The notes under the pieces: model-generated | What the model was told of the DNA's origin: nothing | Databases searched by the model: none | What the model saw: only the letters and a program-made list of their open reading frames with translations | In this document: in pieces, positions 1 through 9,249 of the stretch | How positions within the stretch are numbered: position 1 is the first letter of the stretch | Layout: the number at the start of each line of letters is the position of its first letter | Assembly: GCA_902141825.1 (NCBI GenBank) | Contig: CABFPG010000001.1 | Location: 434,001-498,000, forward strand | From: Thalassocella blandensis | GTDB taxonomy: Bacteria; Pseudomonadota; Gammaproteobacteria; Pseudomonadales; Cellvibrionaceae | Length of the DNA stretch: 64,000 bases | Reading direction: 5' to 3' | Made by a program: the position numbers and the translations under genes

Positions 1-37
1 CTGAGGTGGCGAGTTCACTTACAGTTACGTCAGCCAT
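1..37 (-). CDS. infB: Translation initiation factor IF-2, N-terminal fragment
   Basis: Only the first 12 codons lie in the window, reading MADVTVSELATS from an ATG at 37-35. This fits the start of the IF-2 N-terminal domain (proteins of this family begin M-x-[DE]-V-T-[IV]). The position, directly after nusA on the same strand, is the conserved nusA-infB order. IF-2 is the GTPase that places fMet-tRNA on the 30S subunit. The identification rests on gene order plus a short peptide, since no domain is visible. Confidence 0.8.
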   Translation of the reverse strand, partial: MADVTVSELATS

Positions 38-216
38 ATTTATCTCTATTCCCGATACCTTATTTAAGGTTCATCTTTTTTAATTTTTTGCAAACCGCCT
101 GTCACAGTTTGCCACTCATAATCATACAAATTCTTTCGACTGGCACATTCACGCTTACTCTTTGCACCAATCAAACGAGCTTTCAAACAAACTCGTTTAT
201 TCATGTGAACTACACA

Positions 217-1713
217 TTAGGATTGCGCATCTTCTGCAAACCAGGGCTCACGAGCTTTCATAATTAACGCTCCAGCTCGCTCTTCATCCATGCCGTCAAT
301 CTCCATTAATTCATCGATTGACTGTTCGGCCAGATCCTCCATGCAAGTGACACCGCGAGATGCGAGGGTATTGGCCAACTCATTGTCCATACCTTCCATA
401 TCAAGCAAATCTTGCTGAGGTTTTGCATCCGTCACTTTTTCTTCAGAGGCAAGCGCTTGAGTCAAGAGCGCATCTTTCGCACGGTTTCTCAACTCATTGG
501 CAATATCTTCATCAAAGCCTTCAATTGCCAAAAATTCGTCCATTGGTACGTAGGCTACTTCTTCCAAAGTAGTAAACCCTTCTTCAACAAGAACATCTGC
601 TACGTCATCGTCGATATCAAGGAACTGCATGAAGACTTCTTTAGAGTTACCCGCTTCGGCTTCTTGTTTAGCATTCCACTCGTCAACGCTCATGACGTTG
701 ATTTGCCACTGGGTCAACTCAGAAGCCAAGCGAACATTTTGGCCGCCGCGACCAATCGCCTGAGCCAGATTGTCTTCAGTTACGGCCAAATCCATAGAAC
801 GCGTTTCTTCGTCAACCACAATGGATTCGATTTCTGCGGGAGCCATCGCATTGATAACAAACTGAGCCGGGTTATCATCCCACAACACGATATCTATTCG
901 CTCATTACCCAATTCATTCGATACCGCCTGAACACGAGAGCCACGCATACCAACACACGCGCCCACTGGGTCCATTCTACCGTCATTGGTTGATACTGCA
1001 ATTTTCGCACGAGAACCTGGGTCACGTGCTGCCGCTTTCAACGAAATCACTTCTTCCGCGATTTCCGGTACTTCAATTTTAAAGAGTTCAATCAACATTT
1101 CAGGGCAGGCACGGCTGAGGTACAACTGTGGGCCACGCGCTTCAGGACGAACTTCAACTAACAGAGCGCGAACACGATCGTTCATACGAAAGACTTCACG
1201 CCCTACCAGCTCTTCTCTCGGCAACAAGCCTTCCGCATTATTGCCTAAATCCACAATAATATTGTCTCGCGTCACTTTTTTAACCGTGCCAGCAACCAGC
1301 TCGCCAACACGATCGCGATACATATCAACAATTTGTGCACGCTCTGCTTCGCGAACCTTCTGCACAATAACCTGCTTGGCTGTTTGTGCTGCAATTCGAC
1401 CAAACTCTACGTTTTCCACTGTTTCGTGGTGGATATCCCCCACTTTCAAACTTGGGTCAACTTCGGCCGCTTCTTCGGTGGTCAACTGGGTACCCAGTTC
1501 CGCTACCACATCATCACTCACCACTTCCCAACGGCGTACTGTGGTGTAGTCACCAGATTTGCGATCGATGGTCACTTCGATATCAGAGTCTTCGTCGTAG
1601 CGCTTTTTCGTCGCTGTCGCCAAAGCCAGTTCAATAGCCTGAAAGATCACATCCCGGTCTACGCCTTTTTCATTCGATACAGCATCAGCGACCAGCAGTA
1701 TTTCTTTTTTCAT
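217..1713 (-). CDS. nusA: Transcription termination/antitermination factor NusA
   Basis: A full-length 498-residue NusA, close to the 495 of E. coli. It binds RNA polymerase at the RNA exit channel and modulates pausing, termination and antitermination. The order is an N-terminal polymerase-binding domain (about 1-125), an S1 domain (about 135-200), two KH domains (about 200-345, including the [13 protein letters not shown] loop), and two C-terminal acidic helix-hairpin repeats (about 360-430 and 435-495). The start has [17 protein letters not shown], typical of the family. It lies 18 bp after rimP in the rimP-nusA-infB operon. The 179 bp before infB is longer than usual, with no feature that I can recognise. 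Confidence 0.97.
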   Translation of the reverse strand: MKKEILLVADAVSNEKGVDRDVIFQAIELALATATKKRYDEDSDIEVTIDRKSGDYTTVRRWEVVSDDVVAELGTQLTTEEAAEVDPSLKVGDIHHETVENVEFGRIAAQTAKQVIVQKVREAERAQIVDMYRDRVGELVAGTVKKVTRDNIIVDLGNNAEGLLPREELVGREVFRMNDRVRALLVEVRPEARGPQLYLSRACPEMLIELFKIEVPEIAEEVISLKAAARDPGSRAKIAVSTNDGRMDPVGACVGMRGSRVQAVSNELGNERIDIVLWDDNPAQFVINAMAPAEIESIVVDEETRSMDLAVTEDNLAQAIGRGGQNVRLASELTQWQINVMSVDEWNAKQEAEAGNSKEVFMQFLDIDDDVADVLVEEGFTTLEEVAYVPMDEFLAIEGFDEDIANELRNRAKDALLTQALASEEKVTDAKPQQDLLDMEGMDNELANTLASRGVTCMEDLAEQSIDELMEIDGMDEERAGALIMKAREPWFAEDAQS

Positions 1714-1731
1714 TGAGTTGCCTCTAATTCC

Positions 1732-2187
1732 TTAAAAAGTGGGAACAATGTTCGCCTTATCAATTAGTTCAAATGGAAGAAGATACTCTTCGCCATCTAC
1801 TTCTAGTACGACTTCGTCATCTTCAATATCTTTTAATGTGCCGGTAAATTTCCGACGCCCTTCAAAATTCACACGCAGGCGCACGGCCAGCTTTTGCCCA
1901 AAAAATCCTTTGTACTGTTCAAGTTTGAACAGAGCTCGATCCATACCCGGAGAGGACACCTCCAAGGTATATTCCCCGCTTATTGGGTCTTCTACGTCTA
2001 ATACACTACTTGCCTGGCGGCTGACAGCTTCGCAATCCTCTACGACAACCCCATCGGGCTTGTCTATAAAAAGGCGCAATACGGACTTTTTACCTTGCGC
2101 ATGAAATTCAAGCCCCCAGAGCTCACACCCCAGAGATTCCACCACAGGTTCCAATAAAGCCGTCAGCTGGCTTTGTTTTCCAACCAT
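1732..2187 (-). CDS. rimP: Ribosome maturation factor RimP
   Basis: RimP is needed for 30S subunit maturation. The 151-residue product starting MVGKQSQLTALLEPVVESLG matches the usual 150-152 length. The open frame extends upstream to 2259, but that extension runs through a hairpin with a U-tract and adds 24 residues not found in the family, so I chose the internal ATG at 2187. The N-terminal alpha/beta domain and the C-terminal SH3-like barrel (KFTGTLKDIEDDEVVLEVDG) are both visible. It is the first gene of the rimP-nusA-infB operon. Unusually, the tRNA genes normally just upstream are absent and 0.8 kb of unassigned DNA precedes it. Confidence 0.95.
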   Translation of the reverse strand: MVGKQSQLTALLEPVVESLGCELWGLEFHAQGKKSVLRLFIDKPDGVVVEDCEAVSRQASSVLDVEDPISGEYTLEVSSPGMDRALFKLEQYKGFFGQKLAVRLRVNFEGRRKFTGTLKDIEDDEVVLEVDGEEYLLPFELIDKANIVPTF

Positions 2188-2204
2188 ATCGTCACTCAAC
2201 AAAC

Positions 2205-2226
2205 AAAAAATGGGCCTATAGCCCAT
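2205..2226 (-). terminator. Leader hairpin with U-tract just before rimP
   Basis: On the minus strand a perfect 6-bp stem (ATGGGC/GCCCAT, 5-nt loop) is followed by six U residues, ending 18 bp before the rimP start. It looks like an intrinsic terminator acting as an attenuator. NusA-operon leaders are known to be subject to such control, so autoregulation by NusA is a reasonable inference. Confidence 0.6.
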
Positions 2227-2322
2227 TCCAACTGACTTACCAATGCTCGCACTACGCAAAACACTGGTCAGCCTACAATCTTAGACCTGGCTACATGGAA
2301 AGCTACCAAGTCGCCAGATACG

Positions 2323-2343
2323 AAAAAGCCCCAATGATGGGGC
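2323..2343 (-). terminator. Second intrinsic terminator upstream of rimP
   Basis: A 6-bp stem (GCCCCA/TGGGGC, loop TCAT on the minus strand) is followed by five U residues. No gene on the minus strand feeds into it. It may be the orphaned terminator of the tRNA transcript that precedes rimP in other gammaproteobacteria; that is inference. Confidence 0.55.
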
Positions 2344-2984
2344 CAGCCGTAGCGCTAAAGTGCGCAAACTTAAGCTCATTAAGACTCCCGTTATTTGAAG
2401 TCTTAACTTTAGGCAGCAGACCTGATTCGCAATCAAAATCTGCAACTCCAAATTCGATTTGTCAGCATACCTTTGCTCGCCCTAAACCATATTCCGGCAT
2501 AAACAGCCTGGATCATTAATAAACAGACCCGAAATTGTCGATGACTCATCGGCAATTTTCTAAAACGATATGGTATTACAAGGGAAAACAGAGCTAATTC
2601 GGCATTGACCTCAAATTGCGGGCGGGATTGTAACAGCTTGCAGACCAAGATTTCAACACAAATGCCGTTTTCACCTGGTTTTGCTTCCAACTCAAAGGCA
2701 TATTTCACAGCAACCCCACCGAAAGTGAAGACCTGCTTACCTTTTACCGAGTAATTTATTTGCTCATCACTATTTCACAGCCCCAACGATCACGACTTAA
2801 ACAATTAAAACCGATGAAATAAAGCTTTCTGCAGAACCCCCTTTGAATTCCCTGAGCTAGCTCAGGATTTTTGCCAAAAACCCAGCTTTTTCAAGCAATC
2901 CACCACATAAGCCCCGGATGAAAAGATATAATACCGGCCATTTAACCATAATAATTACAATCTATTTAAAAGAGCAGATTAATC
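2344..2984. other. Intergenic region between the rimP leader and the phosphorylase gene
   Basis: No convincing gene. Short open frames on both strands have no recognisable family and no good ribosome site. The right end has a TATAAT hexamer at 2927-2932, 52 bp before the phosphorylase start, without a good -35 box at the right spacing, so it could be an activator-dependent promoter. Confidence 0.4.
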
Positions 2985-5900
2985 ATGTCACAGAGAACGA
3001 TTTATTTAGGCAATACGGCTAAATACAGCAATACCTCCACGGTCGAAGGCAGCTACACCCATCTAGGCAACGAAGTTTTTTACAAAATCGCCAATTACGA
3101 TCAGATGAAACCTTTTTTCATCAGCGTAGTGAGCGACTCAGATCACTGGATGTTTATCTCCACGCTGGGAGGACTCACCGCTGGACGTAAAAACGCCGAC
3201 AACGCGCTGTTCCCCTACTACACGGATGACCGTGTACGTGATGGTTCCAATAATACCGGGAGTCGCACCTTGCTGATCGTCAAAAAAGATGCGCAAGAGT
3301 ATTTGTGGGAGCCATTCTCAGACATGTATGAAGGCGTTTATCAAACCAGTCGCAATTTATATAAAAATGTCAGCGGCGATAAACTCGTATTCGAAGAAAT
3401 AAACCATGACCTTGGAGTGAGCTTTCAATACGCCTGGCGCAGCTCTGAAAAATTTGGTTTTGTTAAAACCTCTAAAATTTCCAATACCAACGACAGCTCG
3501 ATTCAAGTGGACATTTTGGACGGTATAGAGAACCTGCTTCCATATGGAGCAAACAAAGATGTGCAAAATGAATACAGCTGCTTGCTGGATGCCTACAAGA
3601 AAAACGAACTCCAAACGGATGCAGGCCTGGGTTTATACACGATGAGCTCTATTCTGGTAGACCGTGCAGAACCTAGTGAAGCACTTAGCGCGACGACAGT
3701 TTGGTCCCATGGCCTGCAAAAATGCAAACGATTAATCTCATCCGAACAACTGGACAATTTTCGTCGAGGCGAAAAGGTAGAAGAAGAAGTTGATATACGC
3801 GGATTGCGCGGCTCTTATTTTGTCAATGCTACGCTGGAACTTGAAAAACAAGCCAGTGAAGAATGGCATATCGTGGCAGAAATCAATCAAGGTCCCGCCA
3901 AGGTTAAAAACCTTATTCAGTATATTCAAAACGACAAAAATATCGGCGCTGATATTGAAGCAGATATTAGCAAAGGTACCGACAATTTAATGCGAATAGT
4001 TGGCAATGCCGATGGTTTGCAGGTTACGGAAGATGTGTTAAGTTCCAACCATCATTTTTCCAACGTTTTATTCAACGTAATGCGTGGCGGATTGTTTGAT
4101 GATAACTATTCGGTTGGAAAAGAAGATCTGATCAGTTTCGCCAAAACAATTAACACACCCACATACGAAAAATTTGCCAATTTTTTTAATGACCTACCCG
4201 ACAGCTTGCATTACACCGCGCTGATTGAACAAGCCAGCGCTATTGATGATGCCAATTTACTACGCGTATGCCGTGAATACTTACCTCTGACGTTCAGTCG
4301 TCGCCATGGCGATCCGTCTCGCCCATGGAACAAATTTGCAATCGAGCTGAAAAATGAGGATGGCTCAAAACTGCTAAGCTTCCAGGGAAACTGGCGAGAC
4401 ATTTTTCAAAACTGGGAAGCGCTGTGCTTTTCTATACCCAATTTCTGCGAAAGCATGATCTGCAAATTCGTCAATGCTTCCACCGCAGACGGTTACAATC
4501 CATATCGCATCACCAAACAAGGCATTGACTGGGAAATTTTAGACCCGCACGACCCATGGTCCAACATTGGCTATTGGGGTGATCACCAGATTATTTACCT
4601 ACTGAAGTTTTTAGAGTTTTCTCAAGACTATCACCCAGGAATGCTGCAGGATTTCCTCTCCAAAGAAATCTTCTGCTATGCCAATGTTCCCTACAACATT
4701 AAACCTTATGAAAATTTGCTGCAGGACCCGCACAATACTATTGACTATGACTCGGCTAAGCAGACGGTCATTGACCAACGTGTAAAGCAAATGGGTGCAG
4801 ACGGAAAATTAATTCTAAACGCATCAGGCGAAGTATTGCATGTTAATCTAACGGAAAAGCTGCTGACCGCGGTATTGTCCAAGCTGACCAATTTTATTCC
4901 GGAAGGCGGCATCTGGATGAACACTCAACGTCCAGAGTGGAACGATGCTAACAATGCGCTGGTTGGTTATGGCGTATCAATGGTCACCCTCTACTACACT
5001 CGTCGCTTCCAGAACTATTTACTGAACCTGTTCAAAGAGATTTCCACAGACAAATTTTCCATATCTAAAGAAGTGGTTGATTTGTTCAGTGCAATTAACC
5101 AGGCATTTCTTGATAACAAACATTTACTGGCTGACAAAATCAGCGACCAAAATCGCAAACTGATTCTGGATCAGCTTGGTCAGGCAGGCTCTGTTTTCAG
5201 AAGCCAGGTGTATCAGAATGATTTTTCCGGTGACCGTGTTGACGTAACAACCCAGGATCTTATTAATTTCTGTGAATTGTCTCTGGAGTTTATTGATCAC
5301 ACCATTCGCGCAAACAAGCGTGAAGATGGTTTGTATCACGCGTACAACTTAATGACAGCCAAGCCTGATGCAATAGAAATCAACTACCTCTATGAGATGT
5401 TGGAAGGTCAGGTTTCTGTCCTTTGTTCAGGCTATCTTTCACCGAAAGAGGCCATTGACGTTTTAAGCGCTTTGCGCCAATCCGACATTTACACAGCACG
5501 TCAGCACAGCTACCTGCTTTACCCGGACCGCCAGTTAAAACGATTTGTCGACAAAAACAAGATCAACATTGCCGACGCAGAGAAATCAACATTGATCAGC
5601 ACACTGATTGCCGACGGCAATACAGAGCTTGTCGAGAAAGATGTAAACGGCCAAATTTACTTTAACGGTAAATTTAACAATGTCGTCGACGCAAAAGCCA
5701 CGCTGGAAAAACTCAAGCAAAAAGGGTATTCCGCGTTGGTAGATAAAGACGCAGGATTTATCGCTGAGATATTTGAAAAGATCTTTGACCACAAGTCATT
5801 TACCGGTCGCTCTGGAGGCATGTATGGTTATGAAGGGCTCGGTTGTATTTACTGGCACATGGTATCTAAACTGCTACTGGCTGCGCAGGAAAACTACAAA

Positions 5901-6452
5901 AAAGCTGTAGACCTTGGTGAAAGTGATGGCGTATTAGATCAACTCGCGGCGCTATATTACGATATTCGCGCAGGAATTGGGTTTAATAAAACTCCAGAGA
6001 ACTACGGCGCATTCCCAACAGACCCGTACTCCCATACACCGGGTTTTGCAGGCGCAAAACAGCCAGGGATGACGGGGCAGGTAAAAGAGGAAGTCATAAC
6101 TCGCCTAATGGAACTCGGTGTTATCGTCGAGCGCGGAGAAATTCAATTTAACCCTATCCTCTTACGTGCATCCGAATTTCTATCAGCGCCTAATACTCTT
6201 AAATATTTTACGGTTGAAGGCCAGGAATCCAAAATTGCACTCAACAAAGGACAGCTTGGTTTCACATACTGCCAAGTGCCTATCGTCTATAGTCTTGGCG
6301 AGACGACGCAGATTCAACTGCACAAAGCGGATAATTCGATCGAGCAAATTGACGGAAATACAATTAACGCGGAAACATCCATGTCAATTTTCGACAAGCG
6401 CGGCGATATTAGCAAAATTGAGGTGACAGTAAATCCAAAATTAAAATCTTAA
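2985..6452 (+). CDS. GH94-clan glycoside phosphorylase, probable beta-1,3-oligoglucan phosphorylase (GH149/GH161 type)
   Basis: A cytosolic enzyme of 1155 residues with no signal peptide. The N-terminal part resembles the beta-sandwich of GH94-clan phosphorylases (motifs WMFISTLGGLTAGRKN and ALFPYYTDD near residues 55-85). The central part is a helical catalytic domain. An acidic residue in PEWNDANNAL (about residue 650) aligns in kind with the catalytic Asp of cellobiose phosphorylase. The length, well above the roughly 800 of GH94, fits the GH149 and GH161 beta-1,3-glucan phosphorylases, which would release glucose 1-phosphate from laminari-oligosaccharides. The family choice is from memory of motifs and length. 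The convergent neighbour is a sugar symporter, consistent with uptake then phosphorolysis. Confidence 0.7.
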   Translation: MSQRTIYLGNTAKYSNTSTVEGSYTHLGNEVFYKIANYDQMKPFFISVVSDSDHWMFISTLGGLTAGRKNADNALFPYYTDDRVRDGSNNTGSRTLLIVKKDAQEYLWEPFSDMYEGVYQTSRNLYKNVSGDKLVFEEINHDLGVSFQYAWRSSEKFGFVKTSKISNTNDSSIQVDILDGIENLLPYGANKDVQNEYSCLLDAYKKNELQTDAGLGLYTMSSILVDRAEPSEALSATTVWSHGLQKCKRLISSEQLDNFRRGEKVEEEVDIRGLRGSYFVNATLELEKQASEEWHIVAEINQGPAKVKNLIQYIQNDKNIGADIEADISKGTDNLMRIVGNADGLQVTEDVLSSNHHFSNVLFNVMRGGLFDDNYSVGKEDLISFAKTINTPTYEKFANFFNDLPDSLHYTALIEQASAIDDANLLRVCREYLPLTFSRRHGDPSRPWNKFAIELKNEDGSKLLSFQGNWRDIFQNWEALCFSIPNFCESMICKFVNASTADGYNPYRITKQGIDWEILDPHDPWSNIGYWGDHQIIYLLKFLEFSQDYHPGMLQDFLSKEIFCYANVPYNIKPYENLLQDPHNTIDYDSAKQTVIDQRVKQMGADGKLILNASGEVLHVNLTEKLLTAVLSKLTNFIPEGGIWMNTQRPEWNDANNALVGYGVSMVTLYYTRRFQNYLLNLFKEISTDKFSISKEVVDLFSAINQAFLDNKHLLADKISDQNRKLILDQLGQAGSVFRSQVYQNDFSGDRVDVTTQDLINFCELSLEFIDHTIRANKREDGLYHAYNLMTAKPDAIEINYLYEMLEGQVSVLCSGYLSPKEAIDVLSALRQSDIYTARQHSYLLYPDRQLKRFVDKNKINIADAEKSTLISTLIADGNTELVEKDVNGQIYFNGKFNNVVDAKATLEKLKQKGYSALVDKDAGFIAEIFEKIFDHKSFTGRSGGMYGYEGLGCIYWHMVSKLLLAAQENYKKAVDLGESDGVLDQLAALYYDIRAGIGFNKTPENYGAFPTDPYSHTPGFAGAKQPGMTGQVKEEVITRLMELGVIVERGEIQFNPILLRASEFLSAPNTLKYFTVEGQESKIALNKGQLGFTYCQVPIVYSLGETTQIQLHKADNSIEQIDGNTINAETSMSIFDKRGDISKIEVTVNPKLKS

Positions 6453-6473
6453 TCTTTCATACCAGTAAACTCT

Positions 6474-6506
6474 CCGGCTCTCTGATCTGACACAATAGAG
6501 AGCCGG
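6474..6506. repeat. 10-bp inverted repeat after the phosphorylase stop
   Basis: Perfect arms CCGGCTCTCT and AGAGAGCCGG with a 13-nt loop, 21 bp after the stop codon and without a U-tract. It sits just before the bidirectional terminator and may protect the mRNA 3' end. Confidence 0.5.
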
Positions 6507-6520
6507 TAGAATAACTGACG

Positions 6521-6558
6521 AAAAAAAACCGACCCTGTTTCAACAGGGTCGGTTTTTT
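6521..6558. terminator. Bidirectional intrinsic terminator
   Basis: A long stem (AAAACCGACCCTGTT paired with AACAGGGTCGGTTTT) flanked by A8 on the left and T6 on the right. It can serve both the phosphorylase gene (plus) and the symporter gene (minus), which converge here. Confidence 0.9.
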
Positions 6559-6585
6559 ATTGACTAAAATCTTTTAAAAGCAAGA

Positions 6586-8103
6586 TTACACGGTTACACC
6601 TGAATCATCCCAGTCCCCTTCTTTTTTACTCGAAGACGCAGCTGCATTTTTATCTGATCCGTTATTGTTTCGCTCTTCCAAAATTCGACGAGTTTCATTC
6701 ACGTCTTTTTCGCTTATGCTGTATTTCATCATGACGAAAATGCCCAGCAATGTTCCTACCGCAGGAATCAGCGCATCGGCAACTCGAAGCTGTGTCATTG
6801 TTTCGGCGGCCTGCACGGCGCCAGCAGCTTCATCATAGCCAACGAGGTTCAATGTCAAACCACTAATAAATGCGGCGATAGCGGTTCCAAGCTTCACAAA
6901 CCACCAGTATATCGCTGCAAACATACCTTCACGGCGTACGCCGTTGTTCAGTTCATCCAGATCACACACATCGGAAGTCATGGACATCATCAAAGTAAAC
7001 AAGCCACCAATACCGAACGAGGTAAGCGGTAAAGTTAAAAAGATCAACCAGGGTGATTCAGGGCTAAACCCCCACCATTTAGCTAAATAGCCGACAACCG
7101 AAATTGACATTGCAACAATGAATGCTTTTTTCTTGCCCATTTTTTTCGACATTCTACTGATAATCGGAATGACCAAAAATGCAGTCGCAATAGAAGCCAG
7201 AGTGCCATACCAGGCAGGATACGTGCCCACTGCACCATAATCCCCACCAAATACATAATGCACAAAGATGTAATACTGAAACTGGGTAATGACCATGTAG
7301 GCATTAAAAATTAAAAAGGTAGCAATACATAAAAGAAAGAACGGACCGCACTTGATGGTCGCCGCAATCGAATGCATAAATTCCACCACGTTTTCCTTAA
7401 GCTTGCTCATGCTCAATTGCGCCGACTGTTTTTCTTGAGACAGTTCCCGTTCTTTGCAAAAGAAGGCAGGAATCACCGCAAAAACCGTACACAACACCCC
7501 CACCCAAATCGCAAGAATTCGGCAGCCTTCTGCAGGAGACTCAAACAAATCGAGATAAATGATTACCCATGCCCAAGGCGAAATCATCCAGGCAACCTGG
7601 CCAATCCACTGTGAAATTGCCATGATACTGGTGCGCTCATGGTAGTCCGTACTCATCTCGTATCCAAACGCAACCAAAGGCGTAGCGAAAATGGTATAAC
7701 CAAGATAAAAGGCCAGAGACATAAAGAGGAAGTAAAAGAAGTTGTAGGTCACTGAATCATTCGGGTCCAGCTGCCACATCGCCATGTACGAAAGGCCTGC
7801 AATCACAGCCCCAATCACAATAAAGGGTCGACGACGCCCCCAGCGTGTCCGGGCATTATCCGTGACATACCCCATAATCGGGTCCGTTACAGCATCCCAG
7901 ATTCTAGGCGCTGCTCTTAATACACCGGCAAGAAAGGGGTCCATGTGTAAAGCCATTACCAAAATGACCATAAATACATCCATGAACGCACTAAAAGACT
8001 GGTTTCCCAACATACCGAAACCATAGGCAACTTTCTGCCCGAACGGTACTCGCTCCCGCTCTCCCACTCCCCCAAGAGGCTTACTCTTAATCGCTTCACT
8101 CAT
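6586..8103 (-). CDS. GPH-family sugar:cation symporter (MelB-like)
   Basis: A 505-residue inner-membrane protein with about 12 hydrophobic segments. The motif DAVTDPIMGYVTDNARTRWG, with RRRPF after it, is diagnostic of the glycoside-pentoside-hexuronide family, which imports sugars with Na+ or H+. The N-terminus (VPFGQKVAYGFGMLGNQ) is also typical. Gene order next to a GH94-clan phosphorylase suggests that the substrate is a beta-gluco-oligosaccharide. The C-terminal tail, about residues 470-505, is hydrophilic and Ser/Lys-rich. The ATG at 8103 is preceded by an A/T-rich stretch with only a weak ribosome site. Confidence 0.85.
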   Translation of the reverse strand: MSEAIKSKPLGGVGERERVPFGQKVAYGFGMLGNQSFSAFMDVFMVILVMALHMDPFLAGVLRAAPRIWDAVTDPIMGYVTDNARTRWGRRRPFIVIGAVIAGLSYMAMWQLDPNDSVTYNFFYFLFMSLAFYLGYTIFATPLVAFGYEMSTDYHERTSIMAISQWIGQVAWMISPWAWVIIYLDLFESPAEGCRILAIWVGVLCTVFAVIPAFFCKERELSQEKQSAQLSMSKLKENVVEFMHSIAATIKCGPFFLLCIATFLIFNAYMVITQFQYYIFVHYVFGGDYGAVGTYPAWYGTLASIATAFLVIPIISRMSKKMGKKKAFIVAMSISVVGYLAKWWGFSPESPWLIFLTLPLTSFGIGGLFTLMMSMTSDVCDLDELNNGVRREGMFAAIYWWFVKLGTAIAAFISGLTLNLVGYDEAAGAVQAAETMTQLRVADALIPAVGTLLGIFVMMKYSISEKDVNETRRILEERNNNGSDKNAAASSSKKEGDWDDSGVTV

Positions 8104-8361
8104 TGTTCGCTACACCTTTTTATATATTATTCTAAGAATCCACTGAGAATTCTGGTCAAGCAGTATAAAGGGACTAACCAGATGTCACAACGCAGGATGT
8201 CACAACAGCTCAGGGACCGAGTTCGGACCTTTTCGGTGGATATCTTACCCCATGTGCACAAGCGCACAGCCAGCATCCTGCCCACAAACACCTCCTTCAC
8301 TGCTGGCAACCCGAGTCATGACGCCGGCCGAACCAAATCAATCTAAGCAACATACTCAGCA
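8104..8361. other. Intergenic region upstream of the symporter
   Basis: No gene that I can support; it should hold the symporter promoter. The remainder of the gap, to 8540, holds the 14-bp tandem repeats and a Fur box. Confidence 0.4.
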
Positions 8362-8417
8362 CCTTCAATTCGTCACCTTGAATTAGTCACCTTCAATTCA
8401 TCACGCTCAATTCGTCG
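8362..8417. repeat. Four tandem copies of a 14-bp repeat
   Basis: Four head-to-tail units of consensus CCTTCAATTCGTCA occupy exactly 56 bp, each differing at one to four positions. They lie 124 bp before the NiSOD-operon start and 54 bp before the Fur box. They could be a variable-number repeat or a set of protein-binding sites. Confidence 0.8.
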
Positions 8418-8470
8418 CCCACAACACTTGACAGCGGCCAGCCACTTAATGACAATTATTCTTATTTGCA

Positions 8471-8489
8471 ATATATTATCATTATCATA
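8471..8489 (+). promoter_or_regulatory. Fur box of the NiSOD operon
   Basis: Read on the minus strand it holds two adjacent GATAAT hexamers followed by ATA, the core of the Fur consensus GATAATGATAATCATTATC. It is about 50 bp before the first gene of the sodN operon. This predicts repression by Fe-Fur and expression under iron limitation. Confidence 0.75.
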
Positions 8490-8540
8490 AAGTTAAACAA
8501 GCTGCCTCAACCCACCTGAACCTTCAGGTATGGAGCACTC

Positions 8541-9026
8541 ATGAATAATTGGAAAAAACATATCAGCACTGGCAACTGGTATTTCGATAAGAAAGACTAC
8601 GAGTCCGCCCGAAAACACTATTGCCAGGCAATTGGCAGAGCTGACCAACTCTTTTTTGTCTGGTTCGATCCCGACGAGGCGGTGTGGGCGCTGATCGTCA
8701 GTTATCAAAATTTGGCAGATCTTTATGAAAAACAAGGCAAGCCCCGGCGATCGCTGGCGATCATTCAAGAACTATATGAAATCCTGCAAAAAGATCTATC
8801 GAAACTTAATAACGGTGAGGAGCAGGATGATTTACGGCTCCAGGCACTAACCCGAGGTCTCAACTGCACCCATACTCACCTCGCACGCCTGTGCAAAGCA
8901 ACCCGAACAGAGCTTCACACGACTCCCACCAAGTCGAACAATGATAAAGATAGACCGCGGTACATCATCGCTCGCAAAAAGGAAACCGAATTTTCCAATC
9001 AGACCACTAAAGAGAATTACTCATGA
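8541..9026 (+). CDS. TPR-like helical protein, first gene of the NiSOD operon
   Basis: 161 residues, predicted cytosolic. The start ATG follows GGAG at good spacing. Residues 8-95 form helix pairs with TPR-like spacing (GNWYFDKKDYESARKHYCQA, then NLADLYEKQGKPRRSLAIIQ), after which the tail is polar. No catalytic motif is visible. It overlaps the next gene by 4 bp (ATGA), so it is cotranslated with the NiSOD gene set and preceded by a Fur box. TPR proteins usually mediate protein contacts, so a chaperone or regulatory role in the operon is possible but not shown. The protein encoded at 12386 has a similar helical character. Confidence 0.75.
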   Translation: MNNWKKHISTGNWYFDKKDYESARKHYCQAIGRADQLFFVWFDPDEAVWALIVSYQNLADLYEKQGKPRRSLAIIQELYEILQKDLSKLNNGEEQDDLRLQALTRGLNCTHTHLARLCKATRTELHTTPTKSNNDKDRPRYIIARKKETEFSNQTTKENYS

Positions 9027-9244
9027 GGCTAAGATTTTACATTAAATACATCACCACCCTTCTGGGAGGCTGCCTGACATCCATCGCCGCGTTAGCACAT
9101 CCCGGTCACGATCACAGTGATCCAAGCAGCTATGCAATTCACGCCGTGTTCGCGTTCACCATACTTGCTCTTTTTATTCTGGCAACTTTTTTATTACTTC
9201 GTCATCACAACGCAAAAAAGCAACGCCAACACGAGGAAGAATAA
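9023..9244 (+). CDS. Small membrane protein with His-rich mature N-terminus, in the NiSOD operon
   Basis: 73 residues. A signal sequence (about 1-26) ends in ALA, so the mature protein would begin HPGHDHSD, with three histidines in its first six residues. A single transmembrane segment follows (about 42-62), then a basic tail. The same HPGH start is seen after the signal peptide of HupE/UreJ nickel-cobalt transporters. Located between the TPR gene and sodN (6 bp before sodN), it may bind or hand over nickel; this is inference. The start overlaps the upstream stop as ATGA. Confidence 0.75.
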   Translation: MRLRFYIKYITTLLGGCLTSIAALAHPGHDHSDPSSYAIHAVFAFTILALFILATFLLLRHHNAKKQRQHEEE

Positions 9245-9249
9245 ATCTC

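Noticed and set aside
412-1716. Long plus-strand open frames opposite nusA
   Set aside because: They mirror the nusA coding strand, have no family features and break the conserved operon layout.
2433-2708. 91-codon minus-strand frame upstream of rimP
   Set aside because: No family, no ribosome site and an atypical composition; it is more likely chance in non-coding DNA.
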